Source of the DNA: JAWKIW01 sp041394145
GTDB lineage: Bacteria; Actinomycetota; Acidimicrobiia; Acidimicrobiales; Acidimicrobilacustridaceae
NCBI GenBank assembly: GCA_041394145.1
Contig: JAWKIW010000003.1
Location: 124,001-188,000, forward strand
DNA length: 64,000 bases
Reading direction: 5' to 3'
The position numbers and the translations under genes were made by a program. This document shows, piece after piece, positions 12,423-21,013 of the stretch. The notes below the pieces were generated by a model that worked only from the letters and a program-made list of their open reading frames with translations, was not told the DNA's origin and searched no databases. The first letter of the stretch is position 1. Every line of letters starts with the position of its first letter.

Positions 12423-14332
12423 TCAGCCCTGGGCGTCTCGGAACCACGAGGGACGAGGCGTCACCGAGCCACCGTCGCTGACGAACACGGCCGAGGCATC
12501 GCCGGCGCCGAACCGGAAGAGCCAGCGGCAATCGGTCCCACCGGGCGCCGGGTCGCACACCCACGAGATGCGCACCGGCTGGCCGAGCCGGTCCGCGGTC
12601 ACCACCCGACGCGCCGCCTGCTCGAGCGATCCCGGCCACGTCGGCGCCATGGCCGGCAACCGCTCACCATCCGCGAGCGGCACCTTGGTCGTGGTGTCGG
12701 CCACCACCGCGCCGTCGGCCACCGTGACGGCCCGGACCGCCACGTCACCGGCGGCCCCGCCGACCGCGCCGCCCGACTCGGCGACGTACTGGAACACCCA
12801 CTGCGGTGACGGCGCGTCGAGCGTCGCCGGGGACACCGGCGGCGGCACCGCAGCACCGAGCGTCCCCGCGGTCGACACCGCGACGAGGCGGGCGCCGGGG
12901 CCGACGACGGTGGCAGCCGCCGCCTCGGCGTCGCCGAGGCCGGCCGTCACGCGGACCGGACCCGTCGGTGCGACCGTCGTGGTCGACATGAACGGCGGCA
13001 GCGACGTGACCGTGCGGATCGATGCCTGGGTCGTCGAGCTCGCGCCGGCCAGGGTCTGCCCGGCGCGGCCCACCACGCCGAGCAGGAACGCCACGACGCC
13101 GACGAGCACGACGAACGTCGCCAGTGCGTACCCGGCCCGCATCGACGGCGGGCGGCCGCGGTGCCGAGCAGCCCTGCGTGCGACGACCGTGGTGCGATCA
13201 GCGTCGACCAGACGCTCCCGGCGGGCGACGGGGAGCTCCCCGGTGGGGCGGGTGGGCCCGTGCCGGCACCGGGCGCCGCGGCGACGCCGCTCGCCGGCGA
13301 CCCGCGGCCGATCGGGACGACGGGGCGCAGGGCGACCCCACCCCGCACCACGGACTGCGCCGGGCGGTTCGGCACCGGCGCGCGCCGCGGCACCGTCGCC
13401 CTCGCCGGTCGCGGTGCGGCATCGTCGCGGCGGTCCGGCGCGACGGTCCTGGCCAGCACGCCGTCGAGGTACGCGACCCAGTCCCCACCCGACGGGCGCG
13501 CCTCGGGATCGTCGCCCAGGGCGCGCTGCAAGAGCGCGAGTCCGGCGGCGTCGAGCACGGCCGCGGCCTTGTCGGGGGCGCGGTTCTGGGCGTTGACCCC
13601 CGGGGTCAGGCAGCGCAGCACGAACAACCCCAGCTTGTAGCGGTCGGTCAGCTTGGTCTGGGGACCGCCCTCCGGTGGCGACCAGCCGGGCGAGTTGAGC
13701 TGGGCGACGGCGGCACCCTGGCCCTCCCGGCGCACGGCGTCGCAGTCGAGCAGCATGATCTGGGGCGTGGGCCGCAGCGTGTACACGGCGTTCTTGTAGG
13801 AGAGGTCGCCGTACACGAACCCCTGCCGATGGAGGAACCCGAGGCCGAACGCCATCGAGCGGGCCAGCAGCAACCGCTCCACGCGGTTGGGCGCCTCACC
13901 GAGGTTGCGCACGGCGAGCGCGTCGGCGACGAACAGGTGCTGGATCTCGCGGGGGATGCGCTCGCTGCCGGTGGTCGCCTCGATGATCTGCAGGAAGCGG
14001 TCGGGGATCTCCTGCATGAGGTAGCCGATCACCCGGCCGCCGTCCTCCACCACGGCGCACGGCCACACGGTGAAGGCGTCGAGGGCGCGGTGCTCGTCGG
14101 CCGACAGCCCGGCGCGATAGCGGGCGAGCTGCTCGAGCGTGGTGCCCGACACCGGCGTCTTCGGCGCGAAGCGCTTGAAGATCAGGGGGAACCCGAAGGC
14201 GGGCAGATCGCCGGTGACGTGGTGGATCGAACCCTGCGCGCCGGCCCCCACCGACGGACCGACCTGCAGGCGTACCGCCGACAGCCGGGTCGGCGCCGCC
14301 GCTGTCGCGTCGGGTGCCGCGGCGCCGGTCAC
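12423..14332 (-). CDS. Ser/Thr protein kinase of a TerY-P-type triad, with predicted transmembrane helix and exported domain (one frame break)
   Basis: The kinase part starts at a GTG (14332) whose bases overlap the stop of the PP2C gene (GTGA). It has a glycine loop VGAGAQGS (residues 28-35), Lys53 in LIFKRF, catalytic loop YGDLSYKN (Asp176, Asn181) and DCD (196-198) in place of DFG. A long Pro/Ala/Arg linker follows. The frame then runs on without recognisable content, while a different frame gives ERLVDADRTTVVARR, a transmembrane helix (YALATFVVLVGVVAFLLGVV) and about 200 exported residues ending at 12423. One missing base at roughly 13,210-13,300 would make a single 636-residue kinase-TM-exported-domain protein. 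Alternatively these are two proteins, the second starting with ATG at 13142. The kinase assignment is secure and the fusion is inferred. Confidence 0.75.
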
Positions 14333-15441
14333 CGCGCCGGCTCGGGCCCGTCGCCCGTCACGGCCCGTGCGGCGGACCCGCCACCGGGTGCCGCGCCATC
14401 GCCGCCCGCGGGATCGGCGCCAGCCGGGGCACCGGGTGGGGCCGGGGCATCCACGGCCGCCCCCGTCCCATCGCCGGTCGCCGGCGACCCACGGTGCACC
14501 GGTGGGAGCCACACGCCGACCGCCGAGCGGTCGTCGGTGTGCGAGCGGCGACCGAAGTCGACCTGGGCGGCGAACGCCCAGCGGCTCGGCGGCGCCGCCC
14601 ACCAGGCGGCGAGGGTGGCCGCGACCTCGCCGGTGCCGTCACCCAGCGGGTCGCCGACACCCTCGGTCATGAACAACAGGGCGTCACCGGGGCCGAGGAC
14701 CACCGCGGCGGTGGCGACCTCGGTGGGCAGCAGCGGCAGCGCGATCGTGGCCGACGAGGCGACGGCCTCGCCGGCGTTCTTCACGGCGGTCACGGGCTCC
14801 CACGTCGTGCCGGCTCGTAGCACCCAGGCCGAGGTGTCGCCCACGGGAACGACCGTGGCCGTGCGCGCCCCGCCGGCCTCGGCCGCGGTGGGCACCACGG
14901 CCAGCGCCACCGTCGAGGCCATCACCCGGGCCGCGTCGCGCGCCTCGAGCGCCTCGTCGCCGCTCTCCCGTCGCGCCAGCAGCAGCACCTGGGCGGCGAG
15001 GGTCCCGATGATCTCGTCCCAGTCGAGCTCGGCGGGGTCGCGCCGGCATCGAGGCGGTCGCCGAGGAGGCGCAGCGCCGCGCACCACGGCCCGGGCGGCC
15101 AGGTGCGAGAGCCGGCCGGCGCTCACGCCGTCGGCGACGGCCACGACCAGCCACGAACCATCGGGTCCGGCCACCGCCACGCCGGCGTCGTCCTGGCGCA
15201 CCGTCGCGTCGTAGCGGTGGCCGGCGCCGCGCACGCTGGCGAGGCGGACGACGAGGTCGCCGACCGCGCCTGCGTCGACCAGGGCATCCGGCTGGCCCCC
15301 TGCCACCAGGGCAGGCAGGCCCTCGACGTCGGCGGCCATCCCCCGGTCACCGATGCTGTAGACGCCGGCGTCGGGCTGCTCGGCCGCCGGCTCGAGCGCC
15401 GGCAGCGGGGCGGCAGCGGGAACGAGGTCCGGATCGCTCAT
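14329..15441 (-). CDS. PP2C-family protein phosphatase of the TerY-P-type triad
   Basis: This metal-dependent Ser/Thr phosphatase would reverse the neighbouring kinase. It has about 370 residues. PP2C features are the N-terminal GVYSIGDRG, the metal-binding region around VAVADGVSAGRLSHLAAR, VVPVGDTSAWVLR, LLFMTEGVGDPLG and the C-terminal SHTDDRSAVGVWL. The tail is Pro/Gly/Ala-rich. Residues reading AAPPRRPPRCRRDP are out of character: a second frame gives RLLGDRLDAGATP over the same bases. This points to one extra base near 15,075 and one missing C near 15,037, two compensating errors. The gene starts 10 nt after the vWA gene and overlaps the kinase start. Confidence 0.82.
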   Translation of the reverse strand: MSDPDLVPAAAPLPALEPAAEQPDAGVYSIGDRGMAADVEGLPALVAGGQPDALVDAGAVGDLVVRLASVRGAGHRYDATVRQDDAGVAVAGPDGSWLVVAVADGVSAGRLSHLAARAVVRGAAPPRRPPRCRRDPAELDWDEIIGTLAAQVLLLARRESGDEALEARDAARVMASTVALAVVPTAAEAGGARTATVVPVGDTSAWVLRAGTTWEPVTAVKNAGEAVASSATIALPLLPTEVATAAVVLGPGDALLFMTEGVGDPLGDGTGEVAATLAAWWAAPPSRWAFAAQVDFGRRSHTDDRSAVGVWLPPVHRGSPATGDGTGAAVDAPAPPGAPAGADPAGGDGAAPGGGSAARAVTGDGPEPAR

Positions 15442-15451
15442 CGGCGACCGG

Positions 15452-16189
15452 TCAGTCGAGCTCGACGTCGAACCCCTCGGCGTTGGCCAGCGTGTCGGCC
15501 ATGGCCTTGGCCGCTGCGCCCTGGTCGGCGGTGGCGCCCGCCTGGGCCAGCGAGGAGTTCACGATCGACCGGATGAGCAACGGGATCAGCTCGGCGATGG
15601 CCTTGGCCGGGTTGCCGCCGTCGGCCATGAACAGCGCCGGCATCGCCGCCTCGCCCTCCTTGCGGTGGCGCAGCGCCTTGAGCGTCTCCCGATCGCAGTC
15701 GCCGATCCCCACGGGGATCAGGTTGGGGAACAGCCGGAAGCCCTGCCCGGTCTCGGGGTCCCACTCGGTGAGGGCGGCGAAGGCCTGCTGCCAGGCCGCG
15801 GCGTCGTCGGTCGGCGCTCCGTCGGACAGGAACACGGCGGTGGTGCGCTTGATGGTGAAGCCGTCGGCCTTGAGCTGGGCGTAGTCGGCCTCGATCTGTG
15901 CCTTCAGGGCCGTGAAGGCGGCCACGAAGGACGTGCCGCCCCGCGGCGCCAGCAGCGGCAGCACCTCCACCTGCCGGATGTCGGTGAGCGGCAGCACGAC
16001 GCTGGCGTCGTCGCTGAAGTCGAGCAGCCCGAAGCGCACCATGTCACCGACGACGGGGTTGCGCACCAGCTCGTCGCGCAGCTGGGGCAGCAGGTCGTTC
16101 AGGGTGTCCATCTTGCCGTCGGCCTGCATCGACAGGCTGGCGTCGGCCACCAGGTAGAAGGGCAGGATCTGGATGCCCTCATCGCTCAT
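15452..16189 (-). CDS. TerY-like von Willebrand factor A domain protein
   Basis: This 245-residue protein is a single vWA domain. The MIDAS metal site is intact: DASLS at residues 16-20, a conserved Thr in PRGGTSFVAAF, and FLSDGAPTDD. Such proteins act as metal-dependent binding scaffolds. The ATG at 16189 is preceded by GAGGAG at good spacing. In TerY-P triads the vWA, PP2C and kinase genes are adjacent, which is exactly the order here (vWA-PP2C-kinase). No TerC, TerD or TerB gene is near, so tellurite resistance cannot be claimed. A -10-like TACCCT lies about 70 nt upstream. Confidence 0.88.
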   Translation of the reverse strand: MSDEGIQILPFYLVADASLSMQADGKMDTLNDLLPQLRDELVRNPVVGDMVRFGLLDFSDDASVVLPLTDIRQVEVLPLLAPRGGTSFVAAFTALKAQIEADYAQLKADGFTIKRTTAVFLSDGAPTDDAAAWQQAFAALTEWDPETGQGFRLFPNLIPVGIGDCDRETLKALRHRKEGEAAMPALFMADGGNPAKAIAELIPLLIRSIVNSSLAQAGATADQGAAAKAMADTLANAEGFDVELD

Positions 16190-16257
16190 CGGCGCGCTCC
16201 TCGAGTCCCCAGCGACGACATGGTCGCCACCCGCCGCGTCCGCCGCAGGCAGGCCCG

Positions 16258-16263
16258 AGGGTA
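16258..16263 (-). promoter_or_regulatory. Candidate -10 box for the vWA-PP2C-kinase operon
   Basis: TACCCT on the minus strand lies in the 262-bp gap downstream of ruvB, giving a 5' UTR of about 60 nt with a GAGGAG ribosome site. Nothing else is recognised in this gap. Confidence 0.3.
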
Positions 16264-16451
16264 CCGCTGCCCCGTGGCGCAGGCGGCACCTTTCGCGTCG
16301 CCCACCCGACGCCCCGCCACTGGATGCACCACCTCGAGCTCCACGGGCCCGACGGGATCGACGACGAGGTGGTGGGTTGGCTGCGAGGCCTTCGACCGGG
16401 CCGGGTGAGGACATGGGGCGCGTGGGCGCCCGCCGGGCCCGGCGACGGGGC

Positions 16452-17540
16452 TCAGTCGTCGTCGGAGAAGAGCGAGGGCGGATCGTCGACGGCGGCGAGG
16501 GGCGCGCCCGCCGGCGGCACCAGGCCGAGGTGGTGCCAGGCGGCCGGGGTGACCACGCGGCCGCGGGGCGTGCGCATGAGCAGGCCCTGTTGGATGAGGA
16601 ACGGCTCGTGGACGTCCTCGACGGTCTCGGTGGGCTCGCCCACGCTGATGGCGACCGTCGACAGCCCCACCGGCCCACCGCCGAAGCGCTCGCAGATGTT
16701 GGCGAGGATGGCCCGGTCGACCTTGTCGAGGCCGAGGTCGTCGACGCCGAACAGCGTGAGCCCCTCGCGGGCGATCGACCGGTCGATGGCGCCACCGGCC
16801 CGCACCTCGGCGAAGTCGCGCACCCGGCGCAGCAGCCGGTTGGCGATGCGCGGCGTGCCCCGGGACCGGCGCGCGATCTCGGTGGCACCGCCCTCGTCGA
16901 TCCCCACCCCCAAGATGCCGGCGGCGCGGACCACGATGGCCTCGAGGTCGCCGGGTGCGTAGTAGTCGAGGCGGGCGACGAGGCCGAAGCGGTCGCGCAG
17001 CGGACCGGTGATCAGCCCGGTGCGGGTGGTGGCGCCCACCAGCGTGAAGCGGGGCAGGTCGAGGCGGATGGACCGGGCGGCGGGACCCTTGCCCAGCACG
17101 ATGTCGAGCTGGAAGTCCTCCATCGCCGGGTAGAGCACCTCCTCCACCGCTCGCGACAGCCGGTGGATCTCGTCGATGAACAAGACGTCACCCTCGTCGA
17201 GGCGGGTGAGGATGGCGGCGAGGTCGCCGGCCCGGTCGAGGGCCGGGCCCGACGTGATGTGGAGCGCGACGTCGAGCTCGGCGGCCACGATGCCGGCGAG
17301 CGTGGTCTTGCCGAGTCCGGGCGGGCCGGCGAACAGCAGGTGGTCGACGGCCTGCCCCCGACGGCGGGCGGCCTCGAGGACGATCTCGAGGTGCTCCTTG
17401 AGCTCGGACTGCCCGACGAACTCGTCGAGGCGACGAGGCCGCAGGCCGCCCTCCTCACCCAACCCCACCAGCTCGGTCGGACCGGCGTCGGCGGCGAGGT
17501 CGTCGTCGGTGGCGTGCGGCTCGAGCAGCTCGTCGCGCAT
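16452..17540 (-). CDS. ruvB: Holliday junction branch-migration ATPase RuvB
   Basis: RuvB is the hexameric AAA+ motor that drives branch migration of Holliday junctions together with RuvA, feeding RuvC. The protein has 362 residues. Walker A is GPPGLGKTT (residues 72-80) and Walker B is LFIDEIH. The sensor region VGATTRTGLITGPLRDRFG, the Arg-finger region GTPRIANRLLRR and the C-terminal winged helix (LMRTPRGRVVTPAAW) are all present. The ATG at 17540 overlaps the stop of a frame-broken small ORF in a TGATG arrangement. It is the last gene of ruvC-ruvA-smORF-ruvB. Confidence 0.97.
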   Translation of the reverse strand: MRDELLEPHATDDDLAADAGPTELVGLGEEGGLRPRRLDEFVGQSELKEHLEIVLEAARRRGQAVDHLLFAGPPGLGKTTLAGIVAAELDVALHITSGPALDRAGDLAAILTRLDEGDVLFIDEIHRLSRAVEEVLYPAMEDFQLDIVLGKGPAARSIRLDLPRFTLVGATTRTGLITGPLRDRFGLVARLDYYAPGDLEAIVVRAAGILGVGIDEGGATEIARRSRGTPRIANRLLRRVRDFAEVRAGGAIDRSIAREGLTLFGVDDLGLDKVDRAILANICERFGGGPVGLSTVAISVGEPTETVEDVHEPFLIQQGLLMRTPRGRVVTPAAWHHLGLVPPAGAPLAAVDDPPSLFSDDD

Positions 17541-17738
17541 CACCGGCCTCCGCCGTCGGCCGGATGGTCGAGCCGCCCGATGCCGCTCGGCCCGGTCGGT
17601 TCGTCGGACCCGGTCGGCACCACGGCACCCTCGACGTGGTCGGTGGCGTGCTCGAGCGCCCGGGCCGACACGGTTGCGGGCGAGCACGGGATCGACCTCG
17701 GGCTCGGCGCGGGGCGGGAACGCGACGACCTCGCCCAT
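17540..17738 (-). CDS. Small ORF of about 65 residues between ruvA and ruvB (one frame break)
   Basis: An ATG overlapping the ruvA stop (TGATG at 17740-17736) opens MGEVVAFPPRAEPEVDPVLARNRV. After residue 24 the frame loses protein-like character, but removing one base near 17,665 gives ARALEHATDHVEGAVVPTG and ends at a TGA that overlaps the ruvB ATG. The result is a 65-residue protein that exactly fills the gap with an overlap at each end. The acidic, Pro-rich protein matches no family I know. Its position suggests co-translation with the Ruv complex. Confidence 0.5.
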
Positions 17739-18337
17739 CAGCCGACCGCCAGTCGCTGCAGCGCCGCCTTGAGCAGGTCGGAGGCGTCGCCGTCGTCGGG
17801 CAGGTCGCGCAGCACGCCGGCGACCTCGTCGGGGCCGTAGCCGAGGTTGGCCAGCGCGTCGCGCACGTCGGCGCGCGCCGAGGCCCCACCCGCACCCGCT
17901 GCCGACACCGCCGGCGGCGCAGCCAGCTCGGGCACCTCGAGGCGGGACTTGAGCTCGATCAGCAGCCGGGCCGCCGTCTTCTTGCCCACCCCCGGCACGA
18001 GGCACAGGGCGGCGAGGTCGTCGTCGGCGAGCACGCGGGCCAGCCCGCTCGGGTCGTGCACCGACAAGATGGCGAGGGCCAGGCCGGGGCCGACGCCGTG
18101 GGCGCCGAGGAGGGCCTCGAAGCAGACCCGCTCGTCGCTGGTGCGGAAGCCGTAGAGCGTCTGGCTGTCCTCGCGGATGTGGTGGTGGACGTGGAGGAAG
18201 ACCTCGCCGCCGACGTCACCGAGCTGCACGACGGTCGCGGGCGAGACGGTGACGCGGTAGCCGACGCCGCCGACCTCGACCAGCACCTCGCCGGCGCCGG
18301 TCCGGTCGAGCAGCGTGCCTCGCAGTGAGCCGATCAT
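17738..18337 (-). CDS. ruvA: Holliday junction DNA-binding protein RuvA
   Basis: RuvA tetramers hold the Holliday junction in a square-planar form and load RuvB. The protein has 199 residues in the usual three-domain order: an OB fold (MIGSLRGTLLDRTGAGEVLVEVGGVGYRV), a double helix-hairpin-helix domain (LLGAHGVGPGLALAILS, CLVPGVGKKTAARLLIELK) and the C-terminal RuvB-binding UBA-like domain (DALANLGYGPDEVAGVLRDL). Its ATG overlaps the ruvC stop (ATGA) and its stop overlaps the next ATG. Confidence 0.97.
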   Translation of the reverse strand: MIGSLRGTLLDRTGAGEVLVEVGGVGYRVTVSPATVVQLGDVGGEVFLHVHHHIREDSQTLYGFRTSDERVCFEALLGAHGVGPGLALAILSVHDPSGLARVLADDDLAALCLVPGVGKKTAARLLIELKSRLEVPELAAPPAVSAAGAGGASARADVRDALANLGYGPDEVAGVLRDLPDDGDASDLLKAALQRLAVG

Positions 18338-18852
18338 CCGATGCTCCTCCTCTCGGCACGGGCAGCGGCCAGCTGCAGCGGCGCCACCGCCACGTGGCAC
18401 AGCGCCACGGCGGCGGCGTCGGCGGCGTCGGCCGGCCGGGGCGGCGCGGCCAGTCCCAGCAGCGTCTGGACCATGGTCTGCACCTGCGCCTTGGTGGCCG
18501 CCCCGTCGCCCGTGACGGCCTCCTTGACCTCGTTGGGCGAGTACTGCGCGACGTCGCACCCGGCGGCGGCCGCCTCGGCCATCGCCAGGCCGCTGGCCTG
18601 GCCGACGGCCATGGCGGTGCGCACGTTGACCTGGAACAGCACCCGCTCGATCGCCAGCACGGACGGACGGTGCTCGACGAGCAGGGCGCGCAGCTCTCGC
18701 TGCAACTCGGCGAGGCGCAGGGGCAGCGGGTCCGACGGCGCGGTGGTGAGCACGCCGAGGGCCACGGCCCGCGGCCGAGCGCGCCCCGCGCCGGTCTGCA
18801 GGACGCAGTAGCCGCAGCGCGACACCCCCGGATCGATGCCCAGCACGAACAC
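18334..18852 (-). CDS. ruvC: Crossover junction endodeoxyribonuclease RuvC
   Basis: RuvC is the dimeric RNase H-fold nuclease that resolves Holliday junctions. The protein has 172 residues. The metal-binding acids are visible: Asp7 in VLGIDPGVSRCG, Glu in LAIERVLFQVN, and the Asp pair in ADAADAAAVALCH near the C-terminus. The GTG at 18852 is chosen because VFVLGIDPG matches the family start and a -10 box TACCTT ends 7 nt upstream, so the operon mRNA is probably leaderless. Confidence 0.95.
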   Translation of the reverse strand: MFVLGIDPGVSRCGYCVLQTGAGRARPRAVALGVLTTAPSDPLPLRLAELQRELRALLVEHRPSVLAIERVLFQVNVRTAMAVGQASGLAMAEAAAAGCDVAQYSPNEVKEAVTGDGAATKAQVQTMVQTLLGLAAPPRPADAADAAAVALCHVAVAPLQLAAARAERRSIG

Positions 18853-18859
18853 CCGTACG

Positions 18860-18865
18860 AAGGTA
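18860..18865 (-). promoter_or_regulatory. -10 box TACCTT, leaderless promoter of the ruv operon
   Basis: TACCTT ends 7 nt before the ruvC GTG with no ribosome site between. I see no SOS-type LexA palindrome in the 211-bp gap. Confidence 0.5.
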
Positions 18866-19063
18866 GCGGTGCACCCGGAGCCGGTGGTGGACCCTCGGGC
18901 GCGCCGGGGTGGGGCCGTCGGCAGCCGCGGCCCCGAGCAGCGGCGGACCCCCCGACCCATCGGTGGGCCGCCGGAGGCCCGTGCGCCCGGCCCGGGACCG
19001 TCTGGTCCGATCGGCCCACGCTCGGGCGCTTCACCTGGGCGCCGTCGTGCCGATGTAGAACCG

Positions 19064-20167
19064 GTGACGATTCCCGACGAGGCGCCCGCCGCCTGGTTCC
19101 CGCCGGTCGGCGGCGCCGCCCGTGACGACCTCGAGGCCGCCGCGGTCGCCAGCCGCACCGGTGCCACGGCGCACCGCCCCGCCCCCCGCCACGCCCCCGA
19201 GGAGGCACCACCGGCCGAGCCGGACGGCGAGCTGGTGGTCGAGCTGCGCAACGTCAGCCGCCGGTTCGGGCGCGTCCCGGCGCTGTCGGACCTCACGATC
19301 CTCGCCCCCAAGGGCCGCATCACCGTGCTGCTGGGCCCGAACGGCGCGGGCAAGACCACCGCGATCCGCGTCATCACCGGCGCCCTCGACCCCAACCACG
19401 GCCACGTCCGCACCTTCGGGATGGACCCGCAGCTGCTCGGCGAGGACGTCCGGCGGCGCTGCGGCGTCGTCTCGGCCAAGCCGGCGCTGTACGACCGGCT
19501 CACCGGCTGGGACAACCTGCAGTACTCGGCGGAGCTGTACGGGCTGGGCCGCAACGCCTCCGGCCCCATCCGTGCCGCCGCCGGCCGCTTCGGCATCCTG
19601 GAGTCGCTCGACCAACAGGTCGGTGGCTACTCGACCGGCATGAAGACGCGCCTGGCCCTGGCCCGCAGCGTCCTGCACGACCCCGAGCTGCTGCTGTTCG
19701 ACGAGCCGACCTCGGGTCTCGACCCCGAGTCGTCCCACGCCGTGCTGCAGCTCATCCGCGAGATGACGGGCGAGGGTCGCACGGTCGTCATGTGCACCCA
19801 CCTGCTGATCGAGGCCGAGGGACTGGCCGACCAGATCGTCGTGCTGGAGTCGGGCACCGACCTCATGGCGGGCTCCCAGGAGGAGCTGATCCGCCGCTAC
19901 TGGCCCAACGACCTCGTGCGCCTCGACGCCACCGAGCCCGAGGCGCTCGACCGCGTGGCGTCGTGGGACGGCGTCCTCGCCTTCCGGCGGGACCGGCTCG
20001 CCGAGGTCGAGCTCGATGCGCTCGACCGGGTCCCCGACCTCGTCGCCCGCCTCGCCGCCGAGGGCGTGCGGGTCACCCGGGTGGAGCCCCACGAGCCCAC
20101 CCTCGAAGAGCTGTACTTCGCCGTGCGCCAGGAGCGGCGGAGCCAGGGCGTCGAGACCCCGCTGTAG
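19064..20167 (+). CDS. ABC transporter ATP-binding protein (NatA/CcmA type)
   Basis: This is the ATPase of a two-gene ABC-2 exporter. From the GTG at 19064 it has 367 residues. Walker A is LLGPNGAGKTT, the Q-loop region is GVVSAKPALYD, the signature is GGYSTGMKTRLALAR (a degenerate LSGGQ typical of ABC-2 ATPases), and Walker B with catalytic Glu is LLLFDEPTSGLDPE. A C-terminal domain of about 90 residues follows. The N-terminal 55 residues are a Pro/Ala-rich extension, so a later start is possible. The membrane partner begins 11 nt downstream. Confidence 0.9.
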   Translation: MTIPDEAPAAWFPPVGGAARDDLEAAAVASRTGATAHRPAPRHAPEEAPPAEPDGELVVELRNVSRRFGRVPALSDLTILAPKGRITVLLGPNGAGKTTAIRVITGALDPNHGHVRTFGMDPQLLGEDVRRRCGVVSAKPALYDRLTGWDNLQYSAELYGLGRNASGPIRAAAGRFGILESLDQQVGGYSTGMKTRLALARSVLHDPELLLFDEPTSGLDPESSHAVLQLIREMTGEGRTVVMCTHLLIEAEGLADQIVVLESGTDLMAGSQEELIRRYWPNDLVRLDATEPEALDRVASWDGVLAFRRDRLAEVELDALDRVPDLVARLAAEGVRVTRVEPHEPTLEELYFAVRQERRSQGVETPL

Positions 20168-20178
20168 GAGCGCGCACC

Positions 20179-21013
20179 ATGTTCAGGACCCAACGCATGT
20201 GGACGGTCGCCCGGACCGAGCTGCGCCAGCTGCTGCAGGCCAAGGACTTCTGGATCCCGATGGCCCTGCTCGGCGGCGTGTTCTTCGTGCTGTTCCCCCT
20301 GATCATCCTCAGCATCATCAACGGGGTCGGCAACCAGCGGGCCGTCCAGCAGGTCTCCCAGGCGCTGGACCTCCTGCCCCAGTCGGCCAAGGAGGCGGTG
20401 CCGAAGGGCATCCCACCGGAGGCCCAGGTCTCGTACACCCTCGCCGTGTTCCTCCTGGCCCCCGTCGCCGTCGTCGTGCCGCTGACGATCTCGTCGGCCG
20501 TGGGCGCGTCGACCATCGTGGGCGAGCGCGAAGCGGCACGGGCGAGTTCCTGGCCCACTCCCCGCGGACACCCGCGAGATCTACCTCGGCAAGCTCATCG
20601 CCAGCCTGGTGCCCGGCTACATCACGACGGTGCTCGGCTTCACCGCCTACTCGATCCTCGTGAACGCCATCCTGGCGGGCAAGGTCGGCTACCTGTTCTT
20701 CCCCACGCCCTCGTGGTGGTTGCTCATCGTGTGGGTGCTGCCCCCGTTCATCGCCCTGGCCCTCTCGTTGGTGTTGCGGCTGTCGGCCCGGGTGAAGTCG
20801 ACCGCGGCCGCCCAGCAGGCGACCGGCCTGGTCACCTTGCCCTTGATCCTCATCGGCTACGCGCAGGCCACCGGCGCGCTCGTCGGGGCCGACACCTTGA
20901 AGCTGTCGCTGATCATCGGGGCGGTGGCGTGGGCCATCGCCGGGCTCAGCCTCGTGACGGGTGTGCGGTCCATCAAGCGGGCCGCCCTGCTGGGCGTGGC
21001 GAACGAGCAGTAG
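20179..21013 (+). CDS. ABC-2 type transporter permease (two frame breaks)
   Basis: This is the membrane subunit of the exporter. The first part reads MFRTQRMWTVARTELRQLLQ with hydrophobic helices (ALLGGVFFVLFPLIILSII and VFLLAPVAVVVPLTISS). After VGERE the frame changes twice, near 20,531 and 20,563: GTGEFLAHSP is in one frame and ADTREIYLGKLIASLVPGYI in the next, after which four more helices run to the stop at 21013. Joined, it is an ordinary ABC-2 permease of about 278 residues with the canonical GERERGTGEFLAHSP cytoplasmic loop. The substrate is unknown. Its end overlaps the convergent GT87-like gene by 41 bp. Confidence 0.82.

Noticed and set aside
20525..20570. Programmed ribosomal frameshifting in the ABC permease and other broken genes
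   Set aside because: There are no slippery heptamers with downstream structure. The shifts fall in many unrelated genes at G/C runs, often two or three per gene, which fits sequence error better.
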